A DNA stretch of 64,000 nt from Antennarius striatus (Eukaryota > Chordata > Actinopteri > Lophiiformes > Antennariidae), in the NCBI RefSeq assembly GCF_040054535.1, contig NC_090792.1, positions 3,215,501-3,279,500 of the forward strand. The letters are read 5' to 3'. The position numbers and the translations under genes were made by a program. Numbering within the stretch: position 1 is the stretch's first letter; each line of letters starts with the position of its first letter. Shown piece after piece: positions 12,556 through 26,359 of the stretch. The notes beneath the pieces are model-generated. The model ran no database searches and was not told the origin of the DNA. It saw only the letters and a list, made by a program, of their open reading frames with translations.

Positions 12556-13580
12556 AACAACATCGCTGGTCTCACCAGTTTTGTACACCTTTCCTTTCAT
12601 TTTAGCTGAAACTCTTCTATCACACATCACACCTGACACTTTCCTCCACCCGTTCCATCCTGCCTGTACACGCTTCTTCACCTCTTTTCCACACTCTCCA
12701 TTGCTCTGGACTGTTGACCCTAAGTACTTAGAATCCTCCACCTTCTTGATCTCTTCTCCCTGTAACCTCACTCTTCCACTTGGGTCCCTCTCATTCACAC
12801 ACATGTATTCTGTCTTACTGCGGCTAACCTTCATTCCTCTCCTTTCCAGTGCAAACCTCCACCTCTCTATCTTCTCCTCCACCTCTGCCCTGCTCTCACT
12901 GCAGATCACAATGTCATCTGCAAACATCATAGTCCATGGAGATTCCTGTCTAACCTCATCTGTCAGCCTGTCCATCACCATAGCAAACAAGAAGGGGCTC
13001 AGAGCTGATACCAGAGCTGATGCAGTCCCACCTCCACCTTGAACTCCTCTGTCATACCAACAGCACACCTCACCACTATCTTACAGTCCTCATACTTTAC
13101 ATGTCCTTCACCGCTCTCACATACTTCCCTGCCACTCCAGACTTCCTCATACAATACCACAGTTCCTCTCTGGGCACCCTGTCATAAGCTTTCTCCAGAT
13201 CTACAAAAACACAATGCAGCTCCGTTTGGCCTTCTCTGTACTTCTCTATCAACATCCTCAACGCAAATACTGCATCTGGCAGTACTCTTTTTGGCATGAA
13301 ACCATACTGCTGCCCACAAATGCTCACTTCTGCCCTTAGTCTAGCTTCCACTACTCTTTCCCATAACTTCATCTACACCATGGTAGAACAACTTGAACCC
13401 TGCTCCTAAACTTCTAGCATTGCTACCTTTCATGTCAACCAACTCTCTATCTTTTCCTGTCATAGTTCCAACATTCAATGTCCCTACTCTCAGTCCTATA
13501 CTCTTGGCGCTCCTCTTCTCTCTCTTCCTACTACCACACTCTCCTCTTCTCCTTCTTCGACGATGTTTTTTTTTTTTTTC
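12556..13580 (-). pseudogene. RTE-like LINE fragment, internally deleted and frameshifted
   Basis: On the minus strand the segment first encodes the start of an apurinic-like endonuclease (VGTLNVGTMTGKDRELVDM, about 13,500), then after an internal deletion the reverse transcriptase: MKLWERVVEARLRAE, QQYGFMPKR, LHCVFVDLEKAYDRVPREEL (motif A), a frameshift near 13,098 (KDM followed by stop), LSPFLFAMVMDRLTDEVRQ, and MMFADDIVICSES (motif C, FADD). It continues through SRSKTEYMCVNERDPSGRV and ends near VYKTGETSDVVW. This is an RTE-clade pattern common in fish. It lies in the intron between SERTAD4 coding exons 1 and 2 and is not functional. Confidence 0.88.
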
Positions 13581-13670
13581 CTGATGTTTTTTTTCTTGTT
13601 ACCCTGCGTACATATTAAGTTTGACCATGTATGAATTTCCCAGGCACAAGTTCCCCATAAGGACAATCCA

Positions 13671-13740
13671 ATCCACTTTATTTATATAGCACAATTTAAG
13701 TAAACAAAAGGTTTCTGAAGTGCTGCACAGTCAATAAATA
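13671..13740 (-). repeat. LINE/SINE 3' tail-like segment
   Basis: On the minus strand the segment reads AGCACTTCAGAAACC, then GTGCTATATAAATAAAGTGG, a 3' tail shared by several fish LINE/SINE families. It lies beside the RTE fragment in the SERTAD4 intron. Similar short tails occur at 14,400-14,450 (minus) and 36,020-36,105 (plus). Confidence 0.5.
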
Positions 13741-14163
13741 AAAATACAACAGAAGCACCATAAAACCATGAACATAATGCAGTTAAATAAAGTATCAAAT
13801 AAAAATCCCAAAAAATAACTTAAAATAAGTTAAAAGCGGAAATATAATCAGTTAAAACAATAAACAAAAAAATAATGTGAAAACAATATACAAAACATTC
13901 TAAATGGTGTCAAACGCCAGGGAAAGGAGGTACCTTACCTTCATAACAACAAAAGCGAATGCAGTCAACCTGCTACCAAGTTCAATGGTTTGTTGCTAGG
14001 AAACATTCTAAGGCTGTAATGTTGAATGCTTGACATCAGTCAAACCTTTCATGTTCACTCAGGAAGTGCAAAAATCTTGAACATCTAGTATGGCACCAAA
14101 ACCCATAAAACTTCTACAACAGAACTCGATGATCAAACCTACAGTAAATCAATGATGTTGTAC

Positions 14164-14336
14164 CTTGTGTAAACTGTTCTTCAGAGTTACATGGTCGGGC
14201 AGGGTTTGACAGGCAGGTTTTTGTGCAACGCCCTGATTCCCATATGGCCTGGTAGGTGGAGAGTGGTGGGTCTCCCTCTGGGTCTAGGAAAGGATTCATC
14301 GACAAAACTAGGGTCATCTCTCTCTCTGATTCTGGT
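14164..14336 (-). CDS. sertad4: SERTAD4 first coding exon
   Basis: The exon begins after a polypyrimidine tract and acceptor TTTTTTTCTAG|, so a spliced 5' UTR exon must lie upstream. The chosen start codon is at 14317-14315, with G at -3 (GAGATGA). It encodes MTLVLSMNPFLDPEGDPPLS, then TYQAIWESGRCTKTC and a polar tail ending EEQFTQ. MTLVLSMN is the conserved SERTAD4 N-terminus. An in-frame ATG at 14362 lies within the intron and is not used. The exon ends at ACACAAG|GTACAA (14164), leaving one base of a glycine codon. Confidence 0.92.
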
Positions 14337-14357
14337 CTAGAAAAAAACAGAATGGAA

Positions 14358-14406
14358 ATCAATCAATCAATCAATCGCTTATTCAATCAACCAACCAACC
14401 AACCAA
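14358..14406. repeat. AATC and AACC tetranucleotide runs
   Basis: Five AATC-type units followed, after a short gap, by four AACC units, starting about 20 nt upstream of the SERTAD4 first-coding-exon acceptor on the sense strand, close to where its branch point would lie. Confidence 0.85.
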
Positions 14407-16034
14407 TCTTTATTCATATATGAAACATTGCACAGTGCTTTATATAATATAAAAAAAATCGGTTTCCCCATTCCTATACCGCACAAGACAGGATACACAT
14501 AAAATATTTTTTTTAAATGTATGTTCTATGTATATAACAGAATAAATATAAATGTGATATAAAGATACATATGCTTAAGTAAATAATATAGATAAATAGG
14601 CTCCAATTCTACAATAATACATCTATTTCATTGTAAGACTCCACATTGTAACATGTGGATAAATGGAAAATTGAAAATACTGATACACTGAGGTAAAGAA
14701 AATAATAATTAATATCAATATTTATCTTAGTTCCAGTTTTCAAATGATCCCATCTACAAACACTATGTCAGTAAATCTAATGAAGAGTCAGCACACGCTC
14801 TGCTACTGATGTGGTGATTGTTAACAAGGTGTTTATCTATGATACTGGAAAATCAGTCGACGTTGTGTGGAGGAGTAACCAGCTTCTCTCCAAGCTGTAC
14901 GATAAATCTGATGCACAAGGATGGTGAGCGCTAAAGAACTGGCAGATGGCTGGCGACTCTGATGTGTGTGGTAGTGAAACGAGTAGGCCACAGATGGCGA
15001 CATGACACCCACTCACACTATGAATTCCCAGTTGATTAGTTCGTAGGAGAGCTAGCATGTGGTTTGACACCATTTTGTTTGCAGGAATGGATTGAATTGC
15101 ATGTCAACAACATGATAAGCAAGACAATAAAGGAAGTGTGATCCGCAGGGCAAAAAACGTACACAAACTGTTATTTTTGCTAATTTCCAATTGAAAAAGC
15201 AATATCAACATTTGTTTCATGAAGGTATAAAGACTAGCAAGTAGCGCTAGCCTGTCTAGAAACAGACCACTGCTATAAAGGGCTGCCTGACAGTCTGAGT
15301 CCTGGGAGATAAACTATATGGTCCGTTTGATCACACTGAATAGTTGTCATCCGGTACGCTGTTGATTCCTCACCTTCGTGTAGAAAGCAAAGCCAGCTGT
15401 TTCAGGCCTCTTTGTTCCCACCTTTCCTCCTCAAAGCTCCTCCTGCCCCTCCCTTTCCACCCCACATAAACAGATATTGTTGCCCCCAACCATTTTAACA
15501 AACCAAACTGAGACAACACCATCTCAGCCTCACCCCTGTTGGGTGGCTGATTAAAATGTCCGCTTTAATAAGCTCCCTGCTCTCTTTGGATGAACAGTTT
15601 TATTTCTGTGTGCTTCTTTTCTGCTGTTTACTTTTAACTGGCTCAGCCAATGAAATAACACCTTAGGCAGTCGTGCTCTGACCAAACACATCTAATCACT
15701 CCCCAGGCAGTAATGGATTAGAGCAGCAATGCATTCTATATTGGAGTGGAATTGCTTCAATAGCTACAGTCAAACTTTACTGTTGCATCATTGTAAAGGA
15801 TGCACCAACACTGACACCCCGTGTCAAAGATCCTGTCACTTTATCCTGGTCGAGGGTTTGCAAGTCTATCACTAAGCTACTGGGTGAGGTGCAATAGATG
15901 GTAAGTCCCAGGTGACGACCAATGAATGGTTAAAAACAGAGAAGGAAACTCGAAAGCAGTTTCACATATGTTCAAAAAAGACAGACATTAAGAAACATGC
16001 ATTACACAACTAACAGCAACATCACATACAAGAA

Positions 16035-16548
16035 ATGTCTGAAACTGACACCCGCCAAGCACCAATGGAGGGTAGAATTGCTGTTCGACAAGTAAATTAC
16101 ATCAGTGATCCGCCACACCAGCAGACCACCAATGGTACATGAACCTGTGTCTTGGGATGCTTGCGTACTGAGACACACACAAACATACAACAGCAGACCG
16201 GACTCATGTGACAACGGCCCTCTCTTTCCTCTCTGCCTCTAATTGGCTCTGATCCTGACACATTTGGAACGCATTAACCATCAGCCAATCAGGAGTAAAG
16301 AGGGAATATTGAGTAACACTGGTCTGTTCCTAGTAGCCCAGTGTTACCAACTTTTTTAAGAAAAATGTGGTGGTATCTGAATGGAGTAGAGATCTGATGA
16401 ATGAAAACAAAGCAATGAATGAAGACACACCTTCAAAGAGGAAGTTTAGCAAGTTTTGGGGGTTTGGTGAAAAGGAGTCCCAGTTTGTTGTGCTGTCAGC
16501 AGGAAAAACATTGGCACCACTTGTTTATCATTGGAAATAAAACCAAGA
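16035..16548 (+). repeat. Unnamed interspersed repeat, copy 1
   Basis: This segment is a diverged copy of 21,715-22,215 in the same orientation. Shared landmarks are CTGACACC near the start, CATCAGCCAATCAG, AACTTTTTTAAG-like and GACACACCTTCAA blocks, AGGAAGTTTAGCAAGT, and CTTGTTTATCATTGGAAATA at the end. A short frame near 16,420-16,530 reads EDTPSKRKFSKFWGFGEKES, so the repeat may derive from coding sequence. The family is not recognised. Confidence 0.65.
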
Positions 16549-18650
16549 TTGTAGTCATTGTCACAATTGCTGGTGTTGTATAATGCAGTTGAATTTCATA
16601 ATGTTGTAATTGATTATAAAAGCTCAATTCATTTGATTTTACATGTTTCGAGTTCACTTTGTGTCGAGTTTCCCATTCTCAGTAGGGACACACAGATTTT
16701 TATAGTCTGGAATCTAGTGCAGTGGATTTATTTACTCCAAAAAAATTTTCTGTCTCAAATTGGATTTTGTGAATGACACTTTAGATGTCTGGAGTAATAT
16801 AGAACATTATTAACATCATATCCCACACTGGAGATTCAATAATACCTACAGCTGTACTTTGCGTGTAAGTGGCAGTGACAGTATAAATGCACTTATCGTT
16901 TTAGCTGCTGCACAGTGCAGTCAATGTAGTTAATACTTTCCACATGTTATTTGACCAACACTCATCCCTTCAGTGAACAGTTTTAGAATCTGAACAACCT
17001 AATCTTTGAATAGTAATGCTTCAATCAGAATGCCTGCTAGACACGTGGGGATGAGCAGCAGCCCCCCTCTCAGTTGCTCAGATGCAATCAAATGGGGTTG
17101 CTGATGGGGCAGATGCTGTGGAGATGAGTGCAGATGGCCCACTGGTTAAAGACCACATTCCTGTCCTTCACAATAAATGTATGATAAACTTCCTTACAGA
17201 TTATCGTGAACAGAGGAGAGGTTGGTGTGGGCTCATCTCCATTTATAACTCTATTCATACAATAGTTCTAATTTGGTTGGCTGGTGACTCACTTGTCAAC
17301 ACCTGCCTTAACTTAATAGGACAAGTAGTCATCTGGAGATGACATATCACCTCCACATTTTTAAAGACGGGCAAAAGCGTATATTGTTGTATGGAGAAGA
17401 TGAGCAGCCTTCAAAATGACCCGAAAAATACTTTGGCCATATGCGCATGGACATGCAGACTAAAATCATGATGAAATAATGGAAATTTAAAGGCACAACG
17501 GCATAATATAGGTGATATATGTTTGTTGCTCTGGACAAAATCACAAATTTACACTGTCCTGATGTTTCCATGGAAATAACAAAAAGTATGTTCTCTAAAT
17601 AATTCATGTTGTAACCGTAACAACTACCTATCATGGTTAATAACCCTTAGTTTAACCATGATATTATAATATGCCCCAACAATGACGCAAAGGATGTTCC
17701 TACCCATGTATATTGTGTGCTGTCCTTATTGTGGAGCTTCCACTATTTACCAAATGATTGTATTATTAATACAGAGAGAGACTGAAAAGACAATCCAGAT
17801 GACTTCATTCTTCTCTCTGACAGCCTGTATGGAACTCTGCTCTTCCAGTTTTGGTCATGATGCATTGTGTTACATTAACTATTATCCACATTTTAGAATG
17901 TGTTGTCAAGCAGCAAACCACAGCTGTGTGACATAGATTCCACTGCTGAGCACTCTCACCACCAAGGGCCACTATGACCAATTATATCACTGTTATTGAG
18001 CACTAGTGTCATGGTTAATTAGCAGATTTGGCCCTTCACATTTCACCGACGAGCTTTTCCACCCTTAGCTATTTTCCTCTGTCACCTCCCCTCACTGCTG
18101 TTGTTGCCACATTTGCTCGAGCACAAAGGAACAGGCATGCCATCAGTCCCGCTGCCCTCCGTAGGGACCTCCATCTCAACATCCCCCCTCCCCGCGTTAT
18201 CCTGCTTTCATCCCCCTCAGTCTCAGTATTTCTCCCTCTCTCCTTCTTGCTGACATCCTTTCAACGGTGGTCACAGTTGACAGCTCTCTGAACTGGAGGG
18301 GTGAGGAAAAAACAATGAAAATACAGACTAAGAAGATTCCCTGCATGTACAGCAATACTTCTTTTTCTTCAAATAAAAGGAGGAGGAGGTGGTGGAGGAG
18401 GAGAAGCAGGAGAAGAAGACAGTGTGAACAAGTATCTGTGTGTCTGTAAAAAAGGAGGGGAGAAATAGCGGGTTGAGGTATAAAAACAAGGAACGAGGGG
18501 AGAAAAACCTCCTTGGGGGATATCATTCTGTTTCTGTCTGCGTCTTGCAGGAATGTGAGAGTGATTGAGAACGAATACTGGCTGCACATGTCTGATTTTC
18601 TTCAACAACAACCTACAACCGGGTGTGTATGAGAGAGTGTCTGTGTGTGT

Positions 18651-18654
<4 letters not shown>

Positions 18655-18706
<52 letters not shown>
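18655..18706 (+). repeat. (GA)n microsatellite
   Basis: A perfect GA run of 26 units. A purine-rich AGG/GAGGAG segment lies upstream at 18,375-18,420. Confidence 0.97.
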
Positions 18707-18707
<1 letters not shown>

Positions 18708-20495
18708 GCTGCTTCACCTGTGTTCAGTCTCCTTCAGCGTCATGCCTCTTATCTTCCCACTCTCACAGTTTCCTAACCTCTGTCTGACTCTATCTTGCCG
18801 TCTTTTTTATTACACCCTTTTATGATGAGAAGTTAATTGCAGTGCCGGGGCACGAGACAAACTGTGGGAGGGAGACAGAGAGTGATGGGGAATGAGAAGA
18901 CAGAATGGGTAGAAGGGAGGGTGGGGGTGAGAGATGGATGGAATGAGTCAGGGAAGGAAACATAACTGCCTCAGGAGCCTTGTCATGAGTGGAGACAGAT
19001 CACCCCCAGGGATGATTTCTGCTGCTGGGATTGACTCCCTCCTTCTAGTGCTGATCCAGACACACTCAGACATGCACAGCTTACAGTTTCCTAAAACATT
19101 TTGGAAGGAAAGCTTCTCCTGCACCACGACGCTGGGGTTTTTTGATGCATGTGTAGCTCTCTGCACGCTTTAAGAATCTAACTTAGGGCTGCACGAGAAG
19201 CTTCTGTGGTCTGAAGTTTCCTTTCTCTCTCTAACTTCATTTTAATTTTCAGTTCTACATTAGTTACCGTTTCAATGTGTTGGCTTAGGAGCTGATTTAA
19301 GTTCCTTATGTTTTAGCTGCTGTGCTGCATCATAACACACCATAGTGTAACAAAGCAAAAATATTTTTACACTCATGTAGATCCCAAAATACAGGCAGAT
19401 TTCATTTTAGTTGTTTGTATTTCAGTTACAATGATATTAATCAAGTTTTCCATATGGTTGGAATGTTTCAGAAAAAGTTACTTTTTCAAAGTTAAAAACA
19501 AAGTCAATTTAATGTTTCCCAAAACATCAGAAAACATTTCTTTAGTAATGGGGTTTATCTATTTGTTACTGTGAAACATTGAACAAGTGTTTAATTATGT
19601 CTCTACTTGCAACCATGGAAATGAAAAAATGAATAAATAAATTAATATGTAGAAACTTTCATGAAGAAAAAAACAGCCACTGACTCCCAATACATATATG
19701 ATATATATGATGGATGGAATCCATTCCTACATTCCCTTCTTCTGGTCTTTCAGGGTAAAGGATAATTTTACCTCAGGACACTGAGTACATGAACTAAGAG
19801 CCAAAGCTAGATTTTAGCGCAGGGGTTCATTACCATTTGAAGATACACCTCCACACTGGTGGCCATGTCACAATGTAAACGTACATTTCTGCCTTGTCAG
19901 TGGTAACCAGAACATGAAGACAAAACCCCAACACTAACGGCTAAATCCTGGATTTTCAGTCATTTTCTCTCTTTAATGTCACAGAGGTGACTAGATGTAT
20001 AAATATAACAAAACAAAAACTGCAAACTTTAAAAATCACGTTTGTCAGCTTTAGCTTGGAGGCTTTAAATTTAGTCTCAGTATTTAATCAGGTGTTAATA
20101 CTTCATAGACCCAATTTTTTTCTAAATCAAAGCTTCTCAAGCTTTCACTTTTTAAAGTTCTACATATGAAAAATCATTCTGAAATTAACAACCTCATCAT
20201 CACCACTGCAAGAAAATACAAGAAAACTTTTATTGTCTGTCCATTCTGGCTTCTTGAGAGTGTTGGAAAGTTCCACTTCCTTACCCTCACCATAGCTTTA
20301 ATAAAAACAGTCAAAGAAAAGCTGATATTCGAGCCAAAAGACTGGGAAGATTTCATTTGTTCAATGATTATAGGAGAGTATGAAACATGCCTCTAATAAA
20401 CTCTGTGTTCCCTCTCATTTCACTGTGGCCTCAAAAATGTTAATCGATCCAGCATGTGTTTGACAGTGAATGCTGTATCACTCTGTGTCTATGTA

Positions 20496-20620
<125 letters not shown>

Positions 20621-21714
20621 ACTCCCTGTTCTTTTGGACAGCTTTTGACTGTGTTTCCGAGCCTTAGGGGAAGTGATAGCAGAAAAGAGTTCATGACTGT
20701 GGTTTTCACATCAAAATAGATCCCAGACCGCCAGAGAGGGTGTTCAAAACACACTATAGCATGAATGTGTCATAATTTAACAACAGCACAACTCCACCAG
20801 ATAAACTGTGGGACAGGGACTTGTGAGATTTTTTCCATTACCTCAATTGAATTGAACACACACGCAGTGTGTTATGAACACAAATGAACCAAATGCACAC
20901 ATTGAATATTCTTTGAAAATGTCTACACTGACAATGATGAGTTTATGTTCACAATAATTCTTCCCTTATATAACAGCAGCTGAACACCAGAAAACTGTTC
21001 AACATGACAAGTTAGTAAAAGTTTAGCATACAGAAAAATAATACCACGGTAGCATTACATGAATGTGATTAACTGTTACATTTCCAGTGAAGCAATCCAT
21101 CCTTTCCATGTGATGTGAGAATGTGACCTTGGAATTTTGCATGCTGTTCACTTCACCTAGTGCAGTTAATGTTTCCCATGAGCGCAGAGAAAAAAATGTG
21201 TTTTTTGTCACTTACGTTTACAATGGCTAGTCCAGGATGCAACCTGGACTGATGCTGATAAAGCAATGGGCAGTGACCAGTGCGTATGAACAAAGTGAGC
21301 CATATGACAATGTTAATGTCAGAGTCAGGCTTGTTTCTCTGGACATACAGACAGGGGTATGTGTCTCTTTGTGTGTACAGTGATATAATAGAAGTAATAA
21401 CATCTCCAGAGTGACGACGTATCCCCAGTGACTCAAATGATGCTTTTGGTTGCCTTGACAGGACCTTCATCAGCTCCTTCCTCTCTGATCTCACAGCAGG
21501 CACTTTAAATCTAGCTGGAAGAGAGAAAGTTGGTCCAGTCTCTGACTTCCTACTTGCTGCACCGGAGACAGTGAATAATGTTTCAATGGCATTCCATTGT
21601 TTACCATGTGCTGCTAAAAGTGTATATCACATTGAATGCTGCTGTCTAACATGCCATATGTTTCTTGTTTACAGAACATCAGCATTATATATACAATCAT
21701 ACAATAGGTGTGAA

Positions 21715-22215
21715 CAGGGTCCAAAACTGACACCAGCCCAGGACCAATGGATGGTAAAAGTTATGTTTGGTGAGTAAATCAGAGTTTATCAGCCACACTG
21801 GCAGGTAAACATTTTTTCTTCTTCTTCTCCTTCTAAACTGTGTCTCAGGATGCTTGTGTCCTTGACACACACACATACACACCCTGACACATTTGGATGA
21901 CATCAACCATCAGCCAATCAGAGGTAGAGAAGGAATATCATCACAATGCTGAGCCGATGCTAGCAACACAACGTTAAAACCCTTTTTTAAGAAGTATGTG
22001 GTGTGAAGAGATCTGAAAAATGAAAATGATGAGATAAAAAAGAATACGGAGGAGGAGACACACCTTCAAGAAGGAAGTTTAGCAAGTAATGGAGGTTTGA
22101 TGATAAAGGAGTCCCAAGAGACCGGTTAGAGTATGAGGAGTCATGCTCGGTGTGCTGCCAGCATTACAAGAAGAAACACTGACGTAACTTGTTTATGATT
22201 GGAAATAAAACCATT
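21715..22215 (+). repeat. Unnamed interspersed repeat, copy 2
   Basis: Related to 16,035-16,548 over its whole length. In this copy the frame around 22,055-22,170 reads DTPSRRKFSK, a stop, WRFDDKGVPRDRLEYEE, then CSVCCQHYKKKH, a CxxC...H arrangement recalling a BED-type zinc finger of hAT transposases or domesticated relatives. That reading is inference from a broken frame. Confidence 0.6.
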
Positions 22216-23530
22216 AAACTGAAAACATCCGTATCATACTGCAAGTGTAGCTATTGTAACAACTCCTGCATGTTGGAGCCTTTCCAGAGATCAGAGAGTA
22301 TGATCCAACAAAAGCTGTTTTGTTGTGGCACCAGGAGTCTATCAGGAGCAGGGGTCCAGACTACTACAACCCTACATTGTCTTTAAATTCCCTATTTATT
22401 TATTTATTTGTTTATGCATTCATTCATTCATTCATTTGTTGAGTTGAACGTCTGAATTGTACTCAGTCTTGAGTTACTCATTCATCAATATATTAAACAC
22501 TAAAATATATATTTGCATTGGACTCTTCCATTGGACTCTTCTTTATATTTGAATTCAACATAATAACTTTATCTCAATGAAATGTATGGAAATTAATGTA
22601 TATAGAACACAAAAAGGCAATTTATTATTTTGTCCAGTAAAATATATGCTTGACCGTTTGGAGTTTGGAGTTTTGGACCTTGGGTGTGAAGAAACAAAGG
22701 CAATGTAGAGATGGGTCTTTGTTTCTGACACTGTGGCAGGCTGCTACAACCCACTGGTGTCTGGGAAACCATATATTTTTTCTTCTGCTCAGAAACAAGC
22801 ATGTATTATAAAATAAAATTGCATCCCATACAAGTGAAGATATGCATATTCCCAAATTACTACATGTTATATTTAGAAGGTTAAGTAAGGGTACTGAATA
22901 ATAGCAGACAGCCGATTAAGAAATATAATTTTTGTTTGTATACAGCCCACAGCTGTATAACCGTCACTCTCCATTGTACTACTGTGTTACTAACAGGTGT
23001 GAAAACAAGGGAATAACATTTTATGACAAAACCATGATCATGGATATTATTTTTTATATATATAGCTTACAAAAATTAAGACAAAAACACTAAAATTAAT
23101 CAATATTTTACCTTTTCAAATATTACAAGTTCTCAGTATCTATAGCTTCTCCTAGAAATCTATGGTGACCTCGACCTGGTGGCAAGAGCTGATAAACAAT
23201 ATGGGTACACAACACATTTATAGTTATTTCCATGGGGAACATTTAAAGTGATCACAAGGAGAGGGTGGATCAAGAAACTACATTTATTACTAACTACCAC
23301 ACTTCATGTCACTAGAAGAAATCACATGCTGATAAAAAGGATTCTTCAGTTACAAGAAGTTATGAGGTAACTCATAAGGTAACTTGGAAAACAAGTCATT
23401 CAAAACTTTATAAAGACAAATTCATGTATGCATCACCTTGTAATCACCATGGAGATTACTCAACATCAGACTCTTCCTGAAAACAGAGAAACAAAGATGA
23501 TTTGTTGTTGTGGACATTCTCAAAAAGTAG

Positions 23531-23620
23531 AACGCGTGTACGGTATCACGTGACTACCTACTAAAAAGCCGCGATGAGCTGAAGCCGCACGTGTTGATGC
23601 ACGAATGCACCATCCTATAG
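23531..23620 (-). repeat. Partial pogo-like MITE, inverted
   Basis: CGTGACTACCTACTAAAAAG followed by CCGCGATGAGCTGAAGC is the reverse complement of the left part of the element at 26,360. Only about 90 bp is recognisable and the terminal end is altered. Confidence 0.6.
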
Positions 23621-26359
23621 GTCCCATGGACTTCAGTCCTGAATGTGTAGATCAACATATTTCTGGTCTCCAGAGCTCCATGTGACACAGCCATACAGAC
23701 TAACCAAACAGGCATCAGAGAGTTAATATGAAATGACAGCATCACATTATAGGCCTCTGATGAAGCTGTTATCAGGTCAGTAAGGGTGTTCTTACATTAG
23801 ACCGTTGTTTCTAATGTTTCCATCCACATTTCAGCATAGAGGATGGTCTTGTGCAGAAAAATATCAGCAGCACCTGAGAAACATTGCTGTGTTCACTGAC
23901 TTTCATGTACTGCCTTCCTCATTAATATCAGTCAACTCTCCTCAGCCACATTAAAAAACCTGAGGCAACATGTATCTAGATGAAAAACAGCCTGTGGTTG
24001 ACACTTATCTGCTGACCTTGTATTTGTGCTTATTTTATCAGTGCAGCTTTACCTCATTTTTTAAGGACAATCCATGAGCGCACAAATATAGGTGTTAACC
24101 AACATGAGCAAGATGGAGTCGCTGAGAGGTTCTAAATGTTGGTTCCCATAGTGTTCCAGTTAATTACCCAGCCTTTCAAAACACAATCAGATGTTTCTCA
24201 TCATAACTAGGAACTCAAAGCCAAAATACAGCCTGCTGATTCTCAATATGACAAAAATACATCCCATCAATATGGCTGCTGGCATGTGGGTGGAGAGTGT
24301 GTGAGAGCTGGCATTAGAGGGAGCACAGTGAGAGAGAACAGATTGAGAGGAGATAATTGGTGTCCTGCCATCAAGTTATCCTTCAGCGTAGCAACAACAC
24401 GACACTGTATGCCATGAGTCAAACCTGAGACACTCAGATAGCAGGCAATTAGCCCCCCGCTAGCAGAGTGGACCACAATCACTCAGAAAAACTGTGGAAA
24501 GCTACGTCGAGCAAATTAAACCGGAAATCATGAAGAGACATGTTCAAAAGCAGGTGTGATTAAAAAAATCTATGCCTTTTGATAACAGACAAAACCCTGA
24601 TTCTTGTCACCAGCAGGTCTTCCAGCAAAGTACTTTGTGAGGGGACAGTCCAGCCTTTTTCAGTGTTACATCTATGCTCTGATGATTCAATTATTTATAA
24701 TTATTATAATTAGTTATTCAATTCAGCTATTAACAACAACCGATCAATTTCGTAGGTTGTCTCTATCGGCAAAAATAAAGTCATTTTTCATGACTACATT
24801 GAAGTTCAGTTCAGATTATCTTAATGGATGCCAATCAGAGGCCCTCACACACAAACCAATCTGAGCTACAATTCTGTGATTACCTTCAGTAGTTGTACTT
24901 TCACTCAGATTAAAAAGACTTAACATCAATACATTAACCGATCAGAATTTAAGTCAGCATCAACAAAGGCAATATATTTTCCCCAGCATGGTGAACACAT
25001 GACATAGACCAGTCCCCTTGCTTATACCTATCAATGCAACCCACCAACAAAACTAGCCAATGACAAGTAGAGTAACCTTGACCTATATGATATATATGAA
25101 AATCACACAATTAGACAATCACATGTCTCATTTAAGCTAAGTGTATAACAAGCTATATGCTAGCCAAAGGACTCAAAGCTGACATAATTGTTCTGTTGCT
25201 TCACTATGAGGAGGTGATTTTGGATAGTGATAACTGGAACGAAACCCACATCTAAATACCTCAGAATGATTCTCAACAGTTCACAGCCTTCACATTTTAC
25301 ATGTACACGTCTCTCAGTTGTAGGATTAAATCCAGGACATGCAGGTAAACACAGAAACCTTGAATCACAATCTCAGAACTATAGCATCTGCTTTGTCATA
25401 AACTTGAAGATGCTGAGTGACATTAAAACATGTAGTGTTGGTAAGTTGTGGTAAAAATATGTAAATAGTCTTGGCTATTGAACAGACTCAAAGCTAATCA
25501 AACTTGCTAATACAACTTAACTGATGACCACTTCAAGCAAAGATTATTGATCTAAACTAAACTGTCACTTCTCAACAAAAATAAAAAAAAATGTGGCTTT
25601 TCATCAAAGTTAGTGAACTGTTTATGAATTTTCCATTGATTAAATTAGAATCTAGAATCAAACAGCAAGTCTGTTTCATGTATGATTATAATAATGAACA
25701 ATCTAAAGCACTGTAGACACAAACTTTAAATTTATAAATCTTTTCACTGCACTCTTATCCTGCTTGTACTGTAAACAGTATCTGAAATGTTTACGTGCAA
25801 TCAATACTGCTTACAGTGTAAGTAAATGTATTGGAACGTTTTGATAACATGTTCTTTTCCTATTAAACAAACCATTTCATGAAGCGACAAGAGAAAAAAA
25901 ATATGATCATTTCAGACTTCTTGAAGACACCCTGATTCTCAGCTGCGTGGTTGTTCCTTTCTTTCTCTTTGTCCACTGGTTGCAGCTTGCAGCCTGTCAG
26001 CGGGGATCAGATGATCTCACAGAGGGTGGAGGGCCGTTTGGCCTTGGTGGCGTGACTAAGCTGGTTTGAGGGCCCATGAGATTTGGCCCCTGCACTTCTC
26101 TTGCTGAGTGGTGACACACACGTTGTGACAGGACCGCTGTTCAGCGCTCTATTATGGATTATGTGCTTCTTGTTGTGGCTGCGAGGGTAACAGGCCAGGG
26201 GTCTGTGGGTACATCTCCACTACACTCCCAGAGGTGGTTGCAGCATATTAAAGACATGGAAAGACACTGGGATGGGTTTCTGTAACAAAACACCTGTTTA
26301 CCATATTAAGGTAAGCAGCCAATAGCATGTCTCCTGTAGTTCAATATGAAACTAGGGGT

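Larger units (their letters stand above)
7467..14336 (-). other. sertad4: SERTAD4 gene, coding part (three coding exons)
   Basis: Coding exons are 14317-14164 (within an exon from 14336), 8940-8822 and 8342-7467. Joined lengths of 154, 119 and 876 nt make 383 codons including the stop, so a 382-residue protein; the human protein is about 356. Both junctions have GT/AG sites and matching phases (phase 1, then phase 0). The N-terminus MTLVLSMN, the ITYFKRKFV block, and the SERTA motif beginning with EERAHVL in that order identify SERTAD4 rather than other SERTA-domain proteins. Family members are nuclear cofactors linked to E2F/DP and PHD-bromodomain partners; the specific role of SERTAD4 is poorly defined. 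It lies 3' of SYT14 in the same orientation, as in tetrapods. Confidence 0.95.
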
